64,000 nt of DNA from Promethearchaeota archaeon (GTDB lineage: Archaea; Asgardarchaeota; Lokiarchaeia; Sigyniarchaeales; SOKP01): assembly GCA_019057865.1 (NCBI GenBank), contig JAHLWP010000001.1, forward strand, positions 178,668-242,667, written 5' to 3'. Under the pieces are notes generated by a model. It did no database searches, had not been told where the DNA came from, and worked only from the letters and a program-made list of their open reading frames with translations. Made by a program: the position numbers and the translations under genes. Positions 35,108 to 44,012 of the stretch are shown piece by piece. Position 1 is the stretch's first letter. Every line of letters begins with the position of its first letter.

Positions 35108-35554
35108 TTATGATTGGTTCTTCTTATATTTTTCAATTATTTTCTTTTTAATAAGACTAGAGCTATGTAATTTGAATTTATTATAATAATTTTCTAATCT
35201 TCTTACCTCTATATGCTTCAATCCTTTCATTTTAAGAGCATTTTGAAGTTTTTGAGCGCTAAATTTTTGATCAGGTCCTAAAAGTATAATATCTGGATTT
35301 ATCTCTTCAACTGTTCTAAGTGTATCATTATCATGCCTTCCTAATTTTACATCTTTAACATTTTTTATACTTTTCATTACTTCATATCTTTGTTGTTCAG
35401 GCACAATTGGAGCTTCTCCAGAATATAATTCCCTATTTTTGTCAGTAGCTATTACAATATATACATCACCTAATTTTGCCGCTTCATTTATCAGAAAAAT
35501 ATGTCCCGGATGCAAAATATCGAACGTTCCAGCCACTAAGATTTTTTTTTTCAT
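35108..35554 (-). CDS. ribL: FAD synthase, archaeal cytidylyltransferase type
   Basis: 148 residues. AGTFDILHPGHIFLINEAAKLG is the HxGH nucleotidyltransferase site and VPEQQRYEVMKSIKNV the following conserved helix; the C-terminal region has EVRRLENYYNKFKLHSSSLIKKK with the late RxxSSxxIR-like motif. RibL transfers AMP to FMN to make FAD. Directly upstream of ribK on the same strand and 34 bases downstream of sepS. Confidence 0.92.
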   Translation of the reverse strand: MKKKILVAGTFDILHPGHIFLINEAAKLGDVYIVIATDKNRELYSGEAPIVPEQQRYEVMKSIKNVKDVKLGRHDNDTLRTVEEINPDIILLGPDQKFSAQKLQNALKMKGLKHIEVRRLENYYNKFKLHSSSLIKKKIIEKYKKNQS

Positions 35555-35588
35555 CTAATTTCACTTAATTATTTATTTTATTAATCTA

Positions 35589-37148
35589 TTATTCTTTAAC
35601 TTTAAATGAAAGACCAATAAAAACCGGTCCTCTTATATCAATCTTTTTTTGTTTTGAATGAATGAACTCTAGAATAATTTCATCAATTTCAATATTGATT
35701 TCTGAAGCTCTATAACACATCTTTACTCTATGTTCATAATTATATTTGTTTTGATCAAAAAGGATTTCAATATTATAAGCCATTTCTGAAGCAATTCCTT
35801 CTAGATAAGTCATTCCAGTATCAATACCTTCAGCGGGACTCTCTTCTTGAGGTAACCCTAAAATGTTCCCCTTTTTTACCCAGATTTTATTTAAACATGC
35901 TGGACCAAGAAGTTTAACTCCTTTATCTTTTTCCCAAATAGTTACTTCAATAGTTCGATCCCTAATAATACCCTCCCAAGCTTTAATTTCAACCGGCGCA
36001 GAATCATCTTTATGATTAATTGCGGCATTGATTATAGCATTTTTAATTTCAATTCCTTTTTCGGTAAATGGAATCTTTTTATATTTGATTCCTTTACTAA
36101 TTTGATCATCGGAAAAGGAAATATCTTCAAAAAAATAGGGATAAACTATTTTTCTAATATCTTCAATTTCAGTTTTTATCATGCAAATTCTTTCTACTCC
36201 AAAACCAATATTAAAAACAGGATATTCAATCATATATTGAGCAAGGCTAACAGGGCTATAAAAACCTCCATCTCCAATTTCTATCCATTCTTTTGTTTTT
36301 GGATGTTCAACAAAAATTTCAAATTCTGTTTGTGGAGCATAATATTTTGAAGTAGCTTTTTTAATTTCAGTTCTACTATTTTTAAAGCCAATTTCTTCAC
36401 AAATTTCGGAAGTAATCCTTTGACAATCTTCTAGAGAAATCTCTTCAGCCATAATTACAATTGATAGAGTATTAGAACAATACAAATGAGTTGCATCAAT
36501 TTTCTGTTCTCTTCTAAATTTTGGAGCTATTGTAAAATATTGTAAGGGTAATCTTTTTTTTCTAATTAAATTACCCAATACTTTAAACCATAATGCTGTT
36601 GTATGACTTCTTAAAGTTGTTTTTGTAGGTATAGGTTTTAACTGTTTTAATTCAGGAAATATTTTGTTAATTATTTCAGAAGCTTCACTTTCTTTAAAAT
36701 TTAATTTATTGATAAAAATTTCAATGAAATCATCAGCTTCTATCTTGCCTTTTTTGTAATCTCTAAATATTTGTTTTAAAGAATCAATATCCTTAAAATT
36801 AGGTACTACATCTCGAATTTTATTGATTTTTTCTTTAGAAATACCTATATCAGGACGTGGAAGCCCAGCTAAATAAAATAACCTATCAAGAATTAAAGCT
36901 GCTTCTGGACCATACTGTTTATAGATTTCCTCTTCTTCAACAAACATAGGAAGGATTAATTCTTCAAATCCTAGAGATATCATCTTTACTCTTGCATCAG
37001 AGATAAAATCATTTACAATATGAGATTTCCCCTTCTTTTCTAAATTGAAATACTTTCCTTTCAGTTTTAAGAGGTTTTTTGTATCTAGCCATACTTTTTC
37101 ATAATTAATCATACTTTCTCGTTTGATCTTTTCAAAATCAAAAGGCAT
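35589..37148 (-). CDS. sepS: O-phosphoseryl-tRNA(Cys) synthetase (SepRS)
   Basis: 519 residues, close to the usual 530-540. Class II motifs are visible: ILPMFVEEEEIYKQYGPEAAL, LRSHTTALWF, the motif 2 loop IAPKFRREQKIDATHLYCSNT, and motif 3 NIGFGVERICMI. The overall order matches SepRS, which charges tRNA-Cys with O-phosphoserine for later conversion to Cys by SepCysS. It is known from methanogens and several other archaea including Asgard lineages. Its partner pscS is not in the window. Operon: translin-like, sepS, ribL, ribK. Confidence 0.88.
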   Translation of the reverse strand: MPFDFEKIKRESMINYEKVWLDTKNLLKLKGKYFNLEKKGKSHIVNDFISDARVKMISLGFEELILPMFVEEEEIYKQYGPEAALILDRLFYLAGLPRPDIGISKEKINKIRDVVPNFKDIDSLKQIFRDYKKGKIEADDFIEIFINKLNFKESEASEIINKIFPELKQLKPIPTKTTLRSHTTALWFKVLGNLIRKKRLPLQYFTIAPKFRREQKIDATHLYCSNTLSIVIMAEEISLEDCQRITSEICEEIGFKNSRTEIKKATSKYYAPQTEFEIFVEHPKTKEWIEIGDGGFYSPVSLAQYMIEYPVFNIGFGVERICMIKTEIEDIRKIVYPYFFEDISFSDDQISKGIKYKKIPFTEKGIEIKNAIINAAINHKDDSAPVEIKAWEGIIRDRTIEVTIWEKDKGVKLLGPACLNKIWVKKGNILGLPQEESPAEGIDTGMTYLEGIASEMAYNIEILFDQNKYNYEHRVKMCYRASEINIEIDEIILEFIHSKQKKIDIRGPVFIGLSFKVKE

Positions 37149-37180
37149 TTTTAATCTTCATTAAATTAATTATGAAAGGA

Positions 37181-37801
37181 TTAATCCTCCTTTACATTAT
37201 CTTCAATACATCTTTTAAGATCATTCATCTGAAGAGATATTGATATATCTCCTCTAGTTTTTTGAATAATCATTCTTGCTCGATCAGTTTTTTGCCTTAG
37301 ATCTTGTATTAATCCCGAAGGGTAATCGAGTGAAAACAAATTAGAATAAATATCATCCATATTTTCTAATATTTCATTGAGATCTTTCACTTGAGAATTT
37401 CTTATATTATCTAGTGCATATCTCCGTAGTTCTCCTATAACATCAGCTAACCCTAAAGCAAAATTTAATGGATCGATTTTCATTTCATGGGGACTAGGGA
37501 GATTTTTTTTTAAGGTAATTGAATAAAATGAAACTGCTTCTGCGTATTCTTGTTCAGGTGTTTTCAAATATTTATAAAAAATACCAGGGTTTTTATTAAC
37601 CAGTGATACTAGTTTCTCATGATTATTTTTTATTAATTGTATTTTTATTTCATATTGATCAAATTCTTTCCTATGGATAGATTTTATCGCAATACTACAG
37701 TCTCGAATTATTATTCGAGATATTTTTAAAATCTCTTCTCTATCGAGATCTAATTTGTCTAATGATTCAGTTAATTCTGAAAAAATATTTTTAAGAGTCA
37801 T
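37181..37801 (-). CDS. Translin/TRAX-like protein
   Basis: 206 residues, all helical. DREEILKISRIIIRDCSIAIKSIHR at the start and DPLNFALGLADVIGELRRYALDNI in the middle match the translin family, whose members form octameric rings binding single-stranded nucleic acid; TRAX-type members carry an acidic RNase site, which is not evident here (no clear Glu-Glu-Asp set). First gene of the sepS-ribL-ribK unit (32 bases to sepS). Probably an RNA-binding protein; activity uncertain. Confidence 0.75.
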   Translation of the reverse strand: MTLKNIFSELTESLDKLDLDREEILKISRIIIRDCSIAIKSIHRKEFDQYEIKIQLIKNNHEKLVSLVNKNPGIFYKYLKTPEQEYAEAVSFYSITLKKNLPSPHEMKIDPLNFALGLADVIGELRRYALDNIRNSQVKDLNEILENMDDIYSNLFSLDYPSGLIQDLRQKTDRARMIIQKTRGDISISLQMNDLKRCIEDNVKED

Positions 37802-37927
37802 CCTTATAGATAATTATTTTAGTAATAATTCATTTGAATTTTAAATGTAATTATATATCTGAAGTAAGTAAAATATTTAGGATTTTTCATTAAAGATTTA
37901 GTAGGAAAAAAAATAAGGGAGATTACT

Positions 37928-39988
37928 ATGAAAATTTTAATAATTCATTCTGAAGGCGTTGAAGTTATTAAAAATAAGGAAGCTACAAGCAATCCTCAAG
38001 ATTTTTCTGAAAATTTCATAAAAATGGATGGATTAGTTTTAGTAGCTTATGTTTCTGTAGAAGATCAAGATACTTATGATACTGATTTAATTGCTAGCCA
38101 AGGAGCAGAGGAAATTGAAGCAGCAATACTACAAATTACGGGATTTCCAGAAAAGCTTCGTCAAAAAAATGAGGAGATAAGAGGATACAATAAAAAGATT
38201 GAGATAGGCGAGATTAAAGGAAAACCAAGAAAATTATTAGAACTTATTAAAGATCGTGATATGTATCGTGTTGATAAAGTCTTAGTTTATCCATGGGCAC
38301 ATTTAAGCAAATTTCTTAGCAATGACCAAAATGCTATGGAAGTTTGTCCTAAAATAGCTAAATTTTTAGAAGAAAGAGGTATTGAAGCAAAATTTTCTCC
38401 ATTTGGATGGTACAAATCATTCAAAGTTAACTGTTTGGGTCATGAAATGGCAGAAATGTATAGAGATGTGAAATTGGCTATTAAACCTGAAGAACAAGTT
38501 AAAAATTCAGTATTTAAAATTATTACAACTTCAGGTAATGAAATAGAGTTAGAATTTGATGAAAATAATGAAGTGATACCACCTAAAGAAATAAAAGATC
38601 AAGATTTTTATTCATTCCTAAAATCAGAATTAGGCTCTAGGAAAATGGATAAATCATTTGAACCAGCTCATATAAAAGTGATGAAAAATTTTGAATTGGT
38701 AGATTTTGATCCTAATACAGATGCAGGAAATTTCAGATGGTATACTAAAGGAGTTATTATGAAGAATTTAATCAAAAATTTCATAGAAGATAGATTAATA
38801 GATTATGGGGCAATACTTATTGAGACACCAATCATGTATACAGTAAAAAATAAAAAATTAACAGCTCAAACAGCTCGATTTCCAGCGAGAAGTTATTGGC
38901 TTGAATCTGGAAAAAATAGATACATTTTAAGATATGCGAGTGATTTCCTTCTATTCGATTTATTCTCTCAAATGAATTTGAAACCTCATTACTTTCCATT
39001 ACGAGTATATGAATTTGAACAATATGATTTTCGAAGAGAACAAGAAGGTGAGTTATCGGGATTGAGAAGACTACGTGGTTTTATCATGCCTGATCTTCAC
39101 ACTCTGTGTAAAGATTTGGAATCTTCAATTGAAGAGTTTATAAAGCAATATGATTTAATTAAGAATCTGGAAAACGAATTAGGCATAAAAAGTTATGTTA
39201 TATTTAGAGTGACACAAGATTTTTATGAGAAAAATAATGATTGGATTATTAACTTAATTAAAACAGAACAACACCCCACCTTATTAGAATTATGGGAAGA
39301 TAGATATTATTATTATATATTAAAATTAGAGAGAAATGTACTTTCAGCTCAAAATAGAAGTGCTACATTAGCCACAAACCAGATTGATGTAGAGAGTTCA
39401 TTGGAGTATATGATTGATAATGAAGGCAAGAAAAGAGAAAAATATAATATTTCCTTTACTGATACTGATGGTAGACTTAAACATCCAATCATATTACACA
39501 ATTCTCCCACAGGTGGATTAGAAAGAGTTTTATGGGGTTTGATTGAAAGTGCTATTCGAAATAAAGATAAGATAGTACCTGGATTTAAAACATGGTTATC
39601 TCCAATTCAAGTACGAATTATTACTGTTAGTGAAAATCAAAATATTTATGCTGAAAAAATTCTAGAAATGGTAAATAAGGAATCTTATAGAGCTGATTTT
39701 GATGACAGAAATGAAACCTTAAATAAAAAGATCAGACAAGCAGAAGTTGAATGGATTCCATATATAGTTATAATTGGGAAGAATGAACAAGATAATCAAA
39801 CAATCTCGGTAAGAAAAAGACTAATTGGTCAGCCCTTTGGACCAAAAAAAAGTACTTCTAAACAATTCAATAATATCAAATTAGGAGAATTATATAAAAT
39901 GCTTGAAGAAGATACAAGAGGTTTTCCTAAGTATAAACTTCCAATCCCATTTCGAAAATTCTCTAGTAAAGTGTACTTCAGACACTAG
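37928..39988 (+). CDS. thrS: Threonyl-tRNA synthetase, archaeal type
   Basis: 686 residues. The first 190 residues form the archaeal D-aminoacyl-deacylase-like editing domain (SEGVEVIKNKEAT, VDKVLVYPWAHLSKFLSN, FSPFGWYKSFKVNCLGHEMAEMYRD). The class II catalytic core follows with motif 2 FRREQEGELSGLRRLRGF and motif 3 SPTGGLERVLWG, then a C-terminal anticodon-binding domain. An AGGGAG Shine-Dalgarno precedes the ATG. Ends in TAG. Divergent from the translin-sepS operon. Confidence 0.95.
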   Translation: MKILIIHSEGVEVIKNKEATSNPQDFSENFIKMDGLVLVAYVSVEDQDTYDTDLIASQGAEEIEAAILQITGFPEKLRQKNEEIRGYNKKIEIGEIKGKPRKLLELIKDRDMYRVDKVLVYPWAHLSKFLSNDQNAMEVCPKIAKFLEERGIEAKFSPFGWYKSFKVNCLGHEMAEMYRDVKLAIKPEEQVKNSVFKIITTSGNEIELEFDENNEVIPPKEIKDQDFYSFLKSELGSRKMDKSFEPAHIKVMKNFELVDFDPNTDAGNFRWYTKGVIMKNLIKNFIEDRLIDYGAILIETPIMYTVKNKKLTAQTARFPARSYWLESGKNRYILRYASDFLLFDLFSQMNLKPHYFPLRVYEFEQYDFRREQEGELSGLRRLRGFIMPDLHTLCKDLESSIEEFIKQYDLIKNLENELGIKSYVIFRVTQDFYEKNNDWIINLIKTEQHPTLLELWEDRYYYYILKLERNVLSAQNRSATLATNQIDVESSLEYMIDNEGKKREKYNISFTDTDGRLKHPIILHNSPTGGLERVLWGLIESAIRNKDKIVPGFKTWLSPIQVRIITVSENQNIYAEKILEMVNKESYRADFDDRNETLNKKIRQAEVEWIPYIVIIGKNEQDNQTISVRKRLIGQPFGPKKSTSKQFNNIKLGELYKMLEEDTRGFPKYKLPIPFRKFSSKVYFRH

Positions 39989-40041
39989 CTATCATTAATT
40001 TATGTTTTTATTAATAAAATCAAATATAATGTTATAAAAAA

Positions 40042-40665
40042 ATGACAATAAAAGCTATTATTTTTGATCTGGGAGGAGTAGTAGTAGAGCTCGACTTTAG
40101 TAGATTTTTCAAAGATATAATCGAAATTTCTCCTCTAAATACACCAAATTCTTCTTTACTTCTTGAATTTTGGCGACAATCAGATATATACCATCAAGGT
40201 AAAATGACTAATAAAGAATTTTATTCTCAAGCATGTGAATTATTACAAACTTGCGTTTTAAATCAAGAACAATTTTTTGATTCATTCAACTCAGTAATTT
40301 CTCATGTCAAGGAAGATTTTCTGGCATTAATAAAAAATCTAAAAGAACAAAATAAAATCAAGCTATTATGTTTATCAAATGTAAATTCAAGCCATTGGCA
40401 TTATTTATTAGAACAAAATAAGGAAATTGTGGAATTATTTGATGAACTTATTTTGTCATTCGAAGTACACATGACAAAACCAGATCCAAGATTGTTTAAA
40501 TTAGCAATCCAAAAAGCAGAATGTAAACCTGAAGAAATCGTTTTTATTGATGATGGTTTAAATAATATACGTTCAGCAAGGGAATTAGGCATAAAGTTTT
40601 CAATAAAGTTTACAAACCTTGAAAATCTTATTAATGAACTAAAGAGCTTAAAAATAAATTTATAA
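40042..40665 (+). CDS. HAD-superfamily hydrolase, subfamily IA
   Basis: 207 residues. Motif I AIIFDLGGVVVELD (first Asp followed by Leu-Gly-Gly, typical of haloacid dehalogenase/epoxide-hydrolase-like and YihX-type phosphatases), motif II LLCLSNVN, Lys in HMTKPDPRLFKLA, motif IV VFIDDGLNNIRSA. Small helical cap. Likely a sugar-phosphate or nucleotide phosphatase. 53 bases after thrS on the same strand. Confidence 0.85.
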   Translation: MTIKAIIFDLGGVVVELDFSRFFKDIIEISPLNTPNSSLLLEFWRQSDIYHQGKMTNKEFYSQACELLQTCVLNQEQFFDSFNSVISHVKEDFLALIKNLKEQNKIKLLCLSNVNSSHWHYLLEQNKEIVELFDELILSFEVHMTKPDPRLFKLAIQKAECKPEEIVFIDDGLNNIRSARELGIKFSIKFTNLENLINELKSLKINL

Positions 40666-40690
40666 AGACTTCTCAAAAATTATATCTTTT

Positions 40691-41212
40691 TTATTCAGAA
40701 AGAGCACTGCCTAAGCATGCTTTAGCAATTGATTCAAAAGCTAACTCAACATTTTCTCCTGTTTTCGCGGAAGATTCTAAATACTCACAACTTAGTCTTT
40801 TAGCTAAATCCTCAGCTTCTGCTTTATCAACATCTCTCTCTAGATCAAGTTTATTTCCTAATAAAATCATCGGGATTCTCCTTTTAACTGATTTATTTAT
40901 AGAGCTTATCCAACCAGGAATTTTTAAAAGAGATTGGTTTGATGATAAATCAAAAACACCTATTGCACCATTACTTCCTTTAAAATAAATTGTGCGAAGT
41001 TTATGAAATTGTGGCTGACCACCTATATCCCATAGGAGAAGACGGACTTGTTTCCCTTCGATTTCAACATCTTTGATCAAAAAATTACTTCCAATGGTTT
41101 TTTTCAAATCATCGCTAAAGTAATCCTTAATATAGCGGAGAAGTAACGACGTTTTTCCTACTCCTCCTGGTCCAAATAAAGTTATTTTAAATTTATATTG
41201 ATTAGATTGCAT
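40691..41212 (-). CDS. Ras-like small GTPase (Rab/Arl-like, Asgard type)
   Basis: 173 residues with all G boxes: G1 GPGGVGKT (14-21), G3 WDIGGQ (61-66), G4 GNKLD (119-123), G5 ESSAK (146-150). The catalytic Gln equivalent is Gln66. No C-terminal cysteine, so no prenylation; attachment to membrane, if any, must use a partner. Such Rab/Arf-like GTPases are abundant in Asgard archaea and are one of their eukaryotic signature families. Convergent with the HAD gene, 25 bases apart. Partner regulators such as roadblock and longin proteins are elsewhere in the window. Confidence 0.95.
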   Translation of the reverse strand: MQSNQYKFKITLFGPGGVGKTSLLLRYIKDYFSDDLKKTIGSNFLIKDVEIEGKQVRLLLWDIGGQPQFHKLRTIYFKGSNGAIGVFDLSSNQSLLKIPGWISSINKSVKRRIPMILLGNKLDLERDVDKAEAEDLAKRLSCEYLESSAKTGENVELAFESIAKACLGSALSE

Positions 41213-41306
41213 AATTTCACTGTTAAAAATTATTGTTCATATTTTTATACTAATATATTTAATATTTAGTCTTTTCTTTATTTATTTTTTTGTTTATAGT
41301 TTAGTT

Positions 41307-42635
41307 TTATTCCTCTTTTTTTAATTTGTGAATAGTTTCTTTTGCCTTTTCTGCAATCACATGAGTTTCTTTCTTAACAAATTCTTCTGTTTTTTGTCCT
41401 ACTCTTCCAAGTTGAACCATAATCCATTCAGGAGAACCCACTCCATTAAAATACTCCATCCATATATACATCATTAAACCAAGAAATCCACAATAAACAA
41501 TCCCCACAATAGGGAAAAATATTATCGAAAATTGTCCAATATACAAGGGAAGAAACAGAAATTGAATTAAAAATAGTGATAAACTAACTTTCCCATAATA
41601 GATAATCATTTTTATGAATTGATTAGATTTATTCTTTATATCAATGAAATAAAAACTCACTGCAATGATGAGAAGTGCAGCACCAAGATTATAAAACATA
41701 TTTGACATTGTATTTCTTACCATGAAATCTGGCATTCCAAGAAAGTGATAATAATCCTGTTGATTTGCAATTCTTAATAAATCTAAATGTAAATATTCTG
41801 ATAATTCTAATGTTTCTGGAGTTTGTAATCTCCAACCAAGTATGAACCCTGTTATTACTAGAATAATCCCACAATATGAAAATATACGAAATAAATGATA
41901 ATACGCTTCTTTTGTTCCTTTAATCATTGCATCATATAAATATTCACCAAATACTGTAGAAATAAAACAAATTGCTAGCCAAGGAAGAAATGGTACTTGA
42001 GGAAGAGGTGAAGTTATTAAAAAATGTAAGATCCAAAAACCGACATTAGTATCTTTATTATCAAAGATAAATTGTCTAATGATAGGTGAAATAATTATAA
42101 TTATAATACCAATCACTACACGAGGAATTTTCTTAATCTTTAGCACATAATAAGAAAAAATTTGTGAGAAGCCTATGAACACAAGAAAATTCCAGCCCCA
42201 AAAATTCATTGGAAAGGGAACAGATTCACCAGCAGTATATAAAGACATTGGATTAAAAAGCATACCTATTATAATGATAATAACTCCACGGGTTAAAATG
42301 CGATTACGTATAATTTTAGATGATAATTTGCCCTTCTTTCGTTTAATGCTGAAGATAACGCTAAGAGCAGAAAGGAAAACGAATAAGGAGGGACCCAATA
42401 TATCTAAAAAAGTAAAAAGAAGACCATATAAATACCTCCAATCATCATCAAACCATGCAAGTGCAGAATGTGCTAAAATTATAAAACATATAGCAAAACC
42501 CTTAACGAAGTCAATTGAAGAAATTCTTCTTGGTGAAGAAACATCCCTAATATCTTCGATAGGAATCTCTTCTTTTAAATATTCCACTAGTGGTGGTGTT
42601 TCTACGCTTTGAACTTTTTCGTTTGTAGATGACAT
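41307..42635 (-). CDS. Multi-pass membrane acyltransferase, HGSNAT/DUF1624-like, paralogue 1
   Basis: 442 residues from the ATG at 42635 (a TTG ten codons upstream is less likely because the paralogue also begins MSS). About ten membrane segments. The conserved start RISSIDFVKGFAICFIILAHS with His in the first membrane helix matches membrane acyltransferases of the heparan-alpha-glucosaminide N-acetyltransferase type, which move acyl groups across the membrane onto sugars. A cytosolic charged tail (EEFVKKETHVIAEKAKETIHKLKKEE) ends the protein. With the second copy and GT87-like gene it forms a surface-glycan cluster. Confidence 0.8.
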   Translation of the reverse strand: MSSTNEKVQSVETPPLVEYLKEEIPIEDIRDVSSPRRISSIDFVKGFAICFIILAHSALAWFDDDWRYLYGLLFTFLDILGPSLFVFLSALSVIFSIKRKKGKLSSKIIRNRILTRGVIIIIIGMLFNPMSLYTAGESVPFPMNFWGWNFLVFIGFSQIFSYYVLKIKKIPRVVIGIIIIIISPIIRQFIFDNKDTNVGFWILHFLITSPLPQVPFLPWLAICFISTVFGEYLYDAMIKGTKEAYYHLFRIFSYCGIILVITGFILGWRLQTPETLELSEYLHLDLLRIANQQDYYHFLGMPDFMVRNTMSNMFYNLGAALLIIAVSFYFIDIKNKSNQFIKMIIYYGKVSLSLFLIQFLFLPLYIGQFSIIFFPIVGIVYCGFLGLMMYIWMEYFNGVGSPEWIMVQLGRVGQKTEEFVKKETHVIAEKAKETIHKLKKEE

Positions 42636-42713
42636 TATGATTATCCTATTATAATTAAAACTCAATTAAATAAAGATTAAAAAGAATTAAGAAGATATTA
42701 TTTTAATTCTTTA

Positions 42714-43988
42714 TTATTGTTGCTTATAAAAAATAATTAGCGAAAAATAAAGTAGAAGTAATAAAATTAAACCACATAAATTGAATGGAAAAAATTCATA
42801 GGTAAGGTAAAAGATACCCCATGATATTACAACTAATATAGCCAAGAAATGATGAACAAATCTAATTATATTATAAAATTTAAAATTCTTATTAATTAAG
42901 GTAAAAATAACTAAGAATGGTGTTAATACAATTAGATGATGGGGCCATGAATCAAAATAAACAATTAATGTAATGCTTATTCCTATTAAATATCCATCAA
43001 TTAATCTATTTGTCTGATTAGATGAAAGAATAAAATAATATAATATTGGAACCAAAAATAAAAAAATTATAATTATAAAAAGGAAAAAATTACTAATATT
43101 TAATTCCGTCAATTGAAAGAGAGTTATAAGATTTCTTGTAAGACTAAAAGATGCGTTGATATCTAATGTTCCTATAGTTGTGGCATATTTTCCGGTAAAA
43201 TTAACATCCATAAAACCTTCTAACAATTTAGGAGAAATTAAAAAATAAATACTAGAGATAAACAGTAGAATGATTGTACCAAAAAGTCTAATAAAAGCAA
43301 TTTTAAAATGAAAAACAAATTCCTTAGTATCTTTTGAGTAGTATAAAGGTATTAAAAAGGGAATTAGGAGAAGGAGTGTAGGTTTTATTAAGATTCCTAA
43401 CCCTAGCATTAAGCCACCAAAAAAATTGTTTTTATTTCCATTTTTTAAAAAACAGAAAACAGAATACAAGATAAAAAAAGAAACTAAAGTATTGATTTGC
43501 CCTAAAAAATAATTCATAAATTGAGGAAGCATTATCAATAATACAGAAAAATGATAGAGAACAGATTCATTCTCAGGTTTATTAAACGCATCCCTAAACT
43601 CCCTTAAGTCATAAGGTAGTTTATTATCATTGTTTAATCTTGGATATGATTGGATGATTTTATAAATAAGATAAATGATAGCAATGTTTAAAATGAAACT
43701 GAATATTTGAAAAATGATGTATCCTAATTCTAAGCCTAACATAGAGAAAGGAGTAAAAATATAAGCAGAGAGAGGAAAATACCTGAATGGAAAAAGATAT
43801 TGTGAAATATCGTATAAATTTGATATATCTGTTATTATAATCCGACCAGCTTTATAATAAGTTAAGAAATCGTTATTGTTTTTATTCATCAACGGATTAT
43901 CTAAGAAAAAAAAGAAAAACAAAGATGTAAATAGGTATAAAAGATTTACAAAGAATGCAAAAATAAAAAAGAGTTTGGTTTTTCTCAT
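42714..43988 (-). CDS. Integral membrane glycosyltransferase, GT87/DUF2029-like
   Basis: 424 residues, about eleven membrane segments. The first extracytoplasmic loop has NNDFLTYYKAGRII with the Asp expected for a GT-C glycosyltransferase, then NLYDISQYLFPFRYFP. This is the layout of DUF2029 / GT87 lipid-linked mannosyltransferases. It would transfer a sugar from a polyprenyl-phosphate donor outside the membrane. It lies between two acyltransferase paralogues on the same strand (24 and 78 base gaps), so the three probably act on one surface glycan. Confidence 0.8.
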   Translation of the reverse strand: MRKTKLFFIFAFFVNLLYLFTSLFFFFFLDNPLMNKNNNDFLTYYKAGRIIITDISNLYDISQYLFPFRYFPLSAYIFTPFSMLGLELGYIIFQIFSFILNIAIIYLIYKIIQSYPRLNNDNKLPYDLREFRDAFNKPENESVLYHFSVLLIMLPQFMNYFLGQINTLVSFFILYSVFCFLKNGNKNNFFGGLMLGLGILIKPTLLLLIPFLIPLYYSKDTKEFVFHFKIAFIRLFGTIILLFISSIYFLISPKLLEGFMDVNFTGKYATTIGTLDINASFSLTRNLITLFQLTELNISNFFLFIIIIFLFLVPILYYFILSSNQTNRLIDGYLIGISITLIVYFDSWPHHLIVLTPFLVIFTLINKNFKFYNIIRFVHHFLAILVVISWGIFYLTYEFFPFNLCGLILLLLLYFSLIIFYKQQ

Positions 43989-44012
43989 TTAAAACGTCAT
44001 TTTAATTTATTA

